From the NCBI GenBank assembly GCA_011605865.1, contig JAAOZI010000029.1:1-46013 (forward strand): DNA of 46,013 bases, read 5' to 3'. Below, piece by piece: positions 41,626-46,013 of this stretch. This DNA comes from Archaeoglobales archaeon. Its GTDB lineage: Archaea > Halobacteriota > Archaeoglobi > Archaeoglobales > Archaeoglobaceae. Each line of letters opens with the position of its first letter. Within the stretch, counting starts at the first letter, position 1. The notes below the pieces were generated by a model. The model was not told the DNA's origin, made no database searches, and saw only the letters and a list, made by a program, of their open reading frames with translations. Made by a program: the position numbers and the translations under genes.

Positions 41626-42581
41626 AGTGCTCATACTGCAACAGAAATGCCGTGTACTTCCAGCGTTATTCCGGCAAACATTTTTGCAAGAAACATTTTA
41701 TAAATTTCTTTGAAAAGAAAGTTAGGGGTGTTATCAAGAAATATGAGATGATAAAGAGCGGTGATGTGATAGCCATTGCATTGAGTGGGGGGAAAGATAG
41801 TGTAACCCTAACAAATTTCCTTCTCGAGCAGTATGGGGGAAGAAGGGACTTGGACTTCTTTGCAATAACAATCGATGAAGGAATTGCAAACTACAGAGAA
41901 AAGACGCTGATAGTTGCTGAAAAAGTTACAAAAGCGCTTGGAATCGAGCATTATGTTGTTAGTTTCAAGGATAATTTCGGAACCACATTGGATGAAATGG
42001 TGAGAGTTGGAGAAAAGCTTCCCTGCACGTATTGTGGTGTGATGAGGAAATATCTTCTGAACAGGACTGCAAGAGAACTATCAGCAACAAAGCTCGCAAC
42101 AGCTCACAATCTCGATGATGAAGCGCAGACGATACTCATGAACTTCATAAATGCCGATATTGACAGACTTGCTAGGCTAATTCCCCAAAGGGAACAGGAA
42201 GGTCTGGTGATGAGAATAAAACCTTTTAGGGAAGTATACGAGAAGGAAGTAGTCATTTATGGATTTCTGAAAGGTTACGAACTTATTTTCGATGAATGCC
42301 CCTATAGCGAGTTACCTGTTAGAGCTCCAATAAGGGACTTTATCTATGAGTTCGAAAAAGAACATCCGGGTAGGAAGATCTCAATTTTGAGAAGTCTTGA
42401 AAAGTTATCTGATTGTCTAAAGATGACGAATCCACAGATAGACCTGAAGAGATGCGAGATATGCAGAGAACCGACTTCTCAGAACATTTGTCAGACGTGT
42501 AAGCTAATCTCAGAGCTGTCAGGAAAGATTGCAGTTAAATATTGCAAGTCTTTGGTTTACAACCGAAAACCTCGCCTTTAG
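41622..42581 (+). CDS. ttuA: tRNA 2-thiouridine(54) synthase TtuA-like, with an insertion-sequence-derived tail
   Basis: Thiolates tRNA (2-thiouridine, T-loop position 54 in thermophiles) with sulfur from a ubiquitin-like carrier. The 319-residue protein has N-terminal zinc cysteines (CSYC, then FCKKH), the PP-loop ALSGGKDSVTL (about 53-63), the Fe-S CTYC pair near 129-132, and a C-terminal CEIC/CQTC zinc finger. The wobble enzyme Ncs6 shares this fold. Past CKLISEL the protein has a tail ending YNRKPRL. Those last codons and the stop lie within an IS605-like right end (CCTCGCCTTTAG encodes PRL-stop), so the native 3' end was probably altered by insertion. The ATG overlaps ahbAB by four bases. 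Confidence 0.88.
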   Translation: MKCSYCNRNAVYFQRYSGKHFCKKHFINFFEKKVRGVIKKYEMIKSGDVIAIALSGGKDSVTLTNFLLEQYGGRRDLDFFAITIDEGIANYREKTLIVAEKVTKALGIEHYVVSFKDNFGTTLDEMVRVGEKLPCTYCGVMRKYLLNRTARELSATKLATAHNLDDEAQTILMNFINADIDRLARLIPQREQEGLVMRIKPFREVYEKEVVIYGFLKGYELIFDECPYSELPVRAPIRDFIYEFEKEHPGRKISILRSLEKLSDCLKMTNPQIDLKRCEICREPTSQNICQTCKLISELSGKIAVKYCKSLVYNRKPRL

Positions 42582-42597
42582 GGCAGGAAGAGGTCAG
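42562..42597 (+). mobile_element. Solo right-end remnant of an IS605-like element
   Basis: CCTCGCCTTTAGGGCAGG (42570-42587) is a partly degraded hairpin followed by AAGAGGTCAG, the usual order at IS200/IS605 right ends. It is on the plus strand, opposite to the relic at 36.5 kb. No tnpA or tnpB sequence accompanies it. Confidence 0.65.
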
Positions 42598-42637
42598 TCT
42601 CTCTACCGGCCATAAAGGCTATGAAGACCTAAAAATG

Positions 42638-42645
42638 TTTAAATA
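42638..42645 (+). promoter_or_regulatory. TATA box of the MEMO1 gene
   Basis: TTTAAATA starts 29 bases before the ATG at 42667, right after the insertion-sequence remnant. Confidence 0.5.
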
Positions 42646-42666
42646 ATTGGGAAAACTATTCAGCTC

Positions 42667-43452
42667 ATGAGACGTCCTGCTGTAGCTGGAACATTTTATC
42701 CATCTAAAAGGGATGAACTTGAAAAAATGTTGAGGAAGTTTACAATTCCGAAAAAGGATCCAAGCGTGGTTGCGTGCATTTCCCCGCACGCCGGGTATAT
42801 ATATTCAGGAAAAACGGCAGGAGCTGTCCATTCTCTCCTTCCAGATGCAGAAACTTTTGTGATAGTTTGTCCGAACCACACAGGTTTGGGATTGCCAGTT
42901 GCAGTTTCGACAGATACTTGGCTAACACCTTTGGGAAAGGTTGAGAGCGATCTGGAATTTATTAAGGCAATGCCTAAAAAAATAGTTGCTGAAGATGAGG
43001 AAGCACACGTTGAGGAACATAGCGGGGAAGTCCAGATACCGTTTCTGCAGTTTCTTCACTCAAATTTCAAAATAGTTGTTATTTGCTTAAGGTTGCAGGA
43101 TGAGGAGACAACAAAGGAGGTTGCCGAGGAGATAATTGAAGCTGAAAAAAGAACTGGTAGAAAAATTGTACTAGTGGCATCCTCTGATATGCATCATTAT
43201 TTGAGCGATGCGGAGTGCAGGAAAAGGGACAGGATTGTAATAGATGCAATCTTGTCTATGGATGTTGCAAAATACTATAAAAAAATATACGAATTAGATG
43301 CCAGCGTTTGCGGATATGGAGCAATCGCCGTGGCAATGTACTATTCGAAAGAAAAGAACGCAAAAGCAAATCTTGTGGATTATTCAACTAGTGGAGATGT
43401 AGCGGACAAACATTTTGTGGTTGGTTATGCAGGAATTGTCTTCAGGAGTTAA
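42667..43452 (+). CDS. MEMO1 family protein
   Basis: A 261-residue homologue of MEMO1/AMMECR-linked proteins, structurally related to class III extradiol dioxygenases. It has MRRPAVAGTFYPSKRDELE, ISPHAGYIYSGKTAGAVHSL with the first conserved His, CPNHTGLG, EEHSGEVQIPFLQFL and SSDMHHYLSD. The metal-site histidines typical of the fold are therefore present. The biochemical function in archaea is not settled. Its end overlaps the next gene by about 26 bases if birA starts at 43427. Confidence 0.9.
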   Translation: MRRPAVAGTFYPSKRDELEKMLRKFTIPKKDPSVVACISPHAGYIYSGKTAGAVHSLLPDAETFVIVCPNHTGLGLPVAVSTDTWLTPLGKVESDLEFIKAMPKKIVAEDEEAHVEEHSGEVQIPFLQFLHSNFKIVVICLRLQDEETTKEVAEEIIEAEKRTGRKIVLVASSDMHHYLSDAECRKRDRIVIDAILSMDVAKYYKKIYELDASVCGYGAIAVAMYYSKEKNAKANLVDYSTSGDVADKHFVVGYAGIVFRS

Positions 43453-44161
43453 GATTAAAAGAGAAGAAGTTGGAACGGGAAAGGCCTTTGAATTTGCATC
43501 AATAACCTTCAAAAATCTTCCGTTCATGGAAAATTTTTATTACTACGAGCTTACGGACTCGACGAACGAAAGAGCAAGGGATTGTGAAACCTTCTCACTA
43601 ATTTTAGCAGAAGAACAGACCAAGGGGAGAGGTAGACTTAATAGGGACTGGATAAGTAAAAGGGGCGGACTATATTTCTCTATAGTCTTGCCACCTTACA
43701 GTCTTGAAAAGCTCACATTAGTCTCTGCCCTCTCAGTTGCAGAAGCGATTGAGCACTCTAGGATAAAGTGGCCAAATGACGTTCTTCTATTCGGCAAAAA
43801 GTTCTGCGGAATTCTAGGAGAATCTTTTGGTGACAAGGTCATCGTAGGTGTAGGAATAAACGTTGAAAATGACGTAGAAATTCCCAATGCGTGTAAGATT
43901 TCATCTTTTTATAGAATTAGCAGAACAGAAGTTTTTGACAGGGTTACCGCTCGTTTTGGCAAAAATTATCTTGAATTACTTTCGGGGAATTGGAAAGAGT
44001 TATTCGCAAAGTACAGGGATCTCTGTGATACGCTGGGTAAAAAAGTGAGGGTTATCACATCTGAGGGGATATTTGAAGGTGTTGCAGAAATTTGTGAAGA
44101 TGGGGCAATAATTGTTGGTGGAAAGAAAATATACGCGGGAGACTGCATTCATTTGAGATGA
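43427..44161 (+). CDS. birA: Biotin--protein ligase (BirA, no HTH domain)
   Basis: Attaches biotin to biotin-carrier proteins through biotinyl-AMP. The catalytic core is intact: ELTDSTNERARD, QTKGRGRLNRDWISKRGGLYFSIVL (biotin-binding GRGR), and IKWPNDVLLFGKKFCGILGE. A small C-terminal SH3-like domain follows. No DNA-binding domain, so it is not a repressor. Start is uncertain: ATG at 43427 gives 244 residues, overlapping the MEMO1 gene by 26 bases, with about 33 residues before the core. The next ATG, 43526, gives 211 residues and fits the core better but has no Shine-Dalgarno sequence. The stop overlaps the next start as ATGA. Confidence 0.88.
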   Translation: MQELSSGVKIKREEVGTGKAFEFASITFKNLPFMENFYYYELTDSTNERARDCETFSLILAEEQTKGRGRLNRDWISKRGGLYFSIVLPPYSLEKLTLVSALSVAEAIEHSRIKWPNDVLLFGKKFCGILGESFGDKVIVGVGINVENDVEIPNACKISSFYRISRTEVFDRVTARFGKNYLELLSGNWKELFAKYRDLCDTLGKKVRVITSEGIFEGVAEICEDGAIIVGGKKIYAGDCIHLR

Positions 44162-45147
44162 TATCGGTTGATTGGTTTTGCAATAGAATGAAGCTCGTGA
44201 AAAAATTTGCGAAAGAAGTGGAAGTTGAGGAGGTAGCAGTTTGCATCCCACTTGAGCCCAAAACGGCTTGTATGCTTTATGAACTCTCGAAGTTCACTAG
44301 GGTATTTGCGACAAAGCTAGATGACTTCTCAACAAAGATAGAGGCCATAGAATGGCTTAGGGAGAGAGGAATAGACGTTGTAAATAAAAGGGAGGCCATA
44401 AAAGCGAAATACTTTATTGACTGCTCGGCAGTTCTTTCAAGAGTTGCAGAAAAGGCAGGAAAAGATGAAATAAATGTTGTAGAATTAACAAAAACTGGGG
44501 AGAATTATCTGAAAAAGATCAAATGCAGGATAAAGGCAATTTCGGTAGATTCGTCAAAGATAAAAGAGTTTGAAAGTGTTTACGCAACTTGTTTCGGTCT
44601 TCTCGAGGCCCTTTTAAGGCTAAACGTATATTTGCCAAGTAAAAGCGTCAGAATTGTGGGATTTGGGAAGATTGGCCAAGGTTGTGCAAATCTTTTGCGA
44701 AAAATTGGATGTAGGGTTGTTGTTTGGGACAAAGATGAAGAAAAAAGATTAAGAGCAAGTTTTTTTGGCTTTGAAGTTTCTAGAGATGCTAGGACAGATA
44801 TACTGGTTCTTTGTACGGATTCAAAGGTTGGTCTTGAGTACGTAAACGATGGCTGCATAGTGGTCAACATGGGAGCAGAAAAATTCGAAGCAGAGGGAAA
44901 ACTTGTTGAGGATTTCGGAATCGTTAAATCCTATGAAAAAGATGGAATACTGTATTACCTAGTTTCAGATGGATATGCAGCAAATTTAGCGATTGCAAAT
45001 GGAACTCCGATTGAAGCGATGGATATGACTTTCTCTGCAGCTATACTTGCGCTCAATCATTTAAAAAAAGATTTCTCAGGGATAATTTCATTACCAAAAG
45101 AAATAGAGGAGAAAGTTGTCAGTGAAGCTCTTTCAGGAAATTTTTAA
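44158..45147 (+). CDS. S-adenosylhomocysteine hydrolase-like protein without catalytic residues
   Basis: A 329-residue protein that aligns by eye with S-adenosylhomocysteine hydrolase, though that enzyme has over 400 residues. Shared parts: CIPLEPKTACMLYELSK (29-45, like the family's CLHLEPKTA), DDFSTKIEAIEWLRERGIDVV (like NPLSTQDD), ELTKTG (like EETTTG), the NAD-binding GFGKIGQG (168-175), and a late IVVNMGAEKFEAE and NGTPIEAMDMTFSAA. Key differences are the active-site His of CLH replaced by Pro31, and the family's TKSKFDN replaced by KIKEFES (134-140), removing the catalytic Lys and Asp. The C-terminal KxxxYRY tail is missing. Probably a non-hydrolytic relative; function unknown. It overlaps birA by four bases. 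Confidence 0.72.
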   Translation: MISVDWFCNRMKLVKKFAKEVEVEEVAVCIPLEPKTACMLYELSKFTRVFATKLDDFSTKIEAIEWLRERGIDVVNKREAIKAKYFIDCSAVLSRVAEKAGKDEINVVELTKTGENYLKKIKCRIKAISVDSSKIKEFESVYATCFGLLEALLRLNVYLPSKSVRIVGFGKIGQGCANLLRKIGCRVVVWDKDEEKRLRASFFGFEVSRDARTDILVLCTDSKVGLEYVNDGCIVVNMGAEKFEAEGKLVEDFGIVKSYEKDGILYYLVSDGYAANLAIANGTPIEAMDMTFSAAILALNHLKKDFSGIISLPKEIEEKVVSEALSGNF

Positions 45148-45859
45148 TAACTTTATTCAGTTCCTCTGGCTTTTCGAGCATTACCATATGCCCAGCATTT
45201 TCAACGACTACGAGCCTTGCACCGTAGTTTGTGAAAAACTGTGAATATTTAACAGGGGTCAGTAAATCTTTGTCACCTACAATTGCAACGGTAGGAACTT
45301 CAAACTTTATTTTCCCAGCTTTAAAATCTTCAAGAAGATCGAATTTGTCGCAGATTTTCAAATCTTTGTGAAGAATTTTGCTCCTTTCTGCAAAAAGCTT
45401 TGAAAATTCGTCTACAAACCTCTTGTCTGCAAATGCCATTTCAGCAACGAATCTTGCAGTCTCTAGCGGAGTTTTTTCAAGTCCTTCAAGAATCTTTGGT
45501 AAAACCCTGAGCCTAGCACCTGTTCCTATCAATATTAGAGCTCTTACAACATTTTTGTGTTTTAGGTAGAGCATCTGAGCAATAGCTCCACCCAAGCTGT
45601 GACCTGCGATTATTCCGCTTCCAGATACTTCTTTTATGACCTCGGATATTATTTCTGCATAATCCTCAACACTTTCAATTTTGAATTCATCGCTTTTACC
45701 ATGGTTTGGCAAATCGACTGCAAAACCTCCAAGTTCTTCAAGCTGTTTTAACCATAGTGTTGCATCGCAACCGGAGCCGTGGATGTAGAAAAGCGGTAGG
45801 TCTGAAGCTTTGAGGATCGATATCTTCTTATTTTGGATTAACAACTGGACCCTTTCCAT
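45119..45859 (-). CDS. Alpha/beta-hydrolase fold protein
   Basis: A 246-residue alpha/beta hydrolase with the oxyanion segment FYIHGSGCDATLWLKQLEEL (near residues 27-46), the nucleophile elbow GHSLGGAIAQML (Ser in GHSLGG near 92), an acidic GDKDLLTPVKYSQFF and the catalytic His in ENAGHMVMLEKPEELN. This is the hydrolase/acyltransferase-like family; no substrate can be named. Strong Shine-Dalgarno AGGAGGG lies before the ATG at 45859, and the start overlaps the end of the LivM gene by 32 bases, so they form an operon. Possibly a thioesterase or esterase linked to branched-chain substrates, inferred from the neighbour only. The 3' end overlaps the SAHH-like gene by 29 bases. Confidence 0.9.
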   Translation of the reverse strand: MERVQLLIQNKKISILKASDLPLFYIHGSGCDATLWLKQLEELGGFAVDLPNHGKSDEFKIESVEDYAEIISEVIKEVSGSGIIAGHSLGGAIAQMLYLKHKNVVRALILIGTGARLRVLPKILEGLEKTPLETARFVAEMAFADKRFVDEFSKLFAERSKILHKDLKICDKFDLLEDFKAGKIKFEVPTVAIVGDKDLLTPVKYSQFFTNYGARLVVVENAGHMVMLEKPEELNKVIKNFLKELH

Positions 45860-46013
45860 ATTTAACCCTCCTTGTTATAACTGGTCTTTCTTTTATCAAT
45901 CCTTCGGGTCTGTAAAAGAGGACGAAGAGCATTAGAGAGCCAAAGGCGATGTATTCGATCCAGACAGTTTGGAATGGAATCATGAAAAATTCAACAATTT
46001 CGTGTTTATAAAC
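45828..46013 (-). CDS. livM: Branched-chain amino acid ABC transporter permease (LivM-like), 3' part
   Basis: The frame is open at the window edge and gives 61 C-terminal residues: a hydrophobic segment (IEYIAFGSLMLFVLFY) followed by the signature RPEGLIKERPV. An Arg-Pro-Glu-Gly-Leu end after the last membrane helix is typical of LivM-type permeases of high-affinity branched-chain amino acid importers. The remainder lies outside. The stop lies 32 bases past the start of the alpha/beta hydrolase gene. Confidence 0.8.
   Translation of the reverse strand, partial: VYKHEIVEFFMIPFQTVWIEYIAFGSLMLFVLFYRPEGLIKERPVITRRVKYGKGPVVNPK

Noticed and set aside
1-46013. CRISPR arrays, rRNA and tRNA genes
   Set aside because: No spaced direct repeats, no rRNA-like sequence and no tRNA with a GTTCGA-type T-loop and matching acceptor stem were found when reading the intergenic gaps.

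Overview
The window looks like a chromosome segment from a hyperthermophilic archaeon of the Archaeoglobales type (Archaeoglobus, Ferroglobus or Geoglobus). The case is the combination of a thermosome, TmcA, ABCE1, Cdc48, RadB, NreA, archaeal AlaRS, Trm56, TtuA and Pth2 (archaeal information and quality-control genes) with DsrC, F420 side-chain synthesis (CofE), the siroheme-decarboxylase branch of heme synthesis, a bacterial-type DNA gyrase B subunit and phosphomevalonate dehydratase. The genus is inferred from gene content and was not tested by any search. Genes are dense, starts are often GTG or TTG, and TATA-like boxes frequently lie 20-25 bases from the start codon, which suggests many leaderless transcripts.

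Layout. 1-3.8 kb: 5'-truncated thermosome and tmcA. 4.0-5.2 kb: NifU-type Fe-S protein, a zinc-ribbon protein and a CCC1/VIT1-like membrane protein in one tight operon. 5.3-7.6 kb: leuD-leuB followed by a divergent FtsZ/tubulin-superfamily protein. 7.6-9.9 kb (minus): truA with a small partner, and a RibBA-like protein whose first domain looks dead. 9.9-11.7 kb: ABCE1. 11.7-14.6 kb (minus): rpiA, surE, a helical protein, and an MFS permease. 14.8-20.1 kb: nreA, radical SAM protein, gyrB, an E1-like protein, a small conserved protein and pth2. 20.0-21.8 kb (minus): radB and larC. 21.9-24.3 kb: cdc48. 24.3-28.7 kb (minus): an ATP-grasp protein, cofE and alaS. 28.8-29.7 kb: dsrC and pyrE. 29.7-32.5 kb (minus): an HTH protein fused to a substrate-binding-like domain, purB and trm56. 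32.6-36.2 kb: a three-repeat DUF22-like protein, speE and the phosphomevalonate dehydratase large subunit. 36.2-37.2 kb: a degraded TnpB insertion sequence. 37.2-39.5 kb: phaE-like, phaC and phosphoglycolate phosphatase, with a convergent YkgJ-type protein. 40.0-45.1 kb: a precorrin-2 dehydrogenase and a fused AhbA/AhbB decarboxylase (siroheme to heme), ttuA, a MEMO1 protein, birA and an S-adenosylhomocysteine-hydrolase-like protein. 45.1-46.0 kb (minus): an alpha/beta hydrolase and the end of a LivM-type permease.

No CRISPR array, rRNA or tRNA was seen. The most unusual items are the FtsZ-like protein that keeps the T7 loop but lacks the T4 glycine-rich loop, the RibBA protein with a degenerate dihydroxybutanone-phosphate synthase domain, the SAHH-like protein without catalytic residues, an insertion-sequence end that now supplies the last codons and stop of ttuA, long perfect repeats inside cdc48 and abce1 that suggest gene conversion, and two perfectly palindromic TATA boxes shared by divergent genes.
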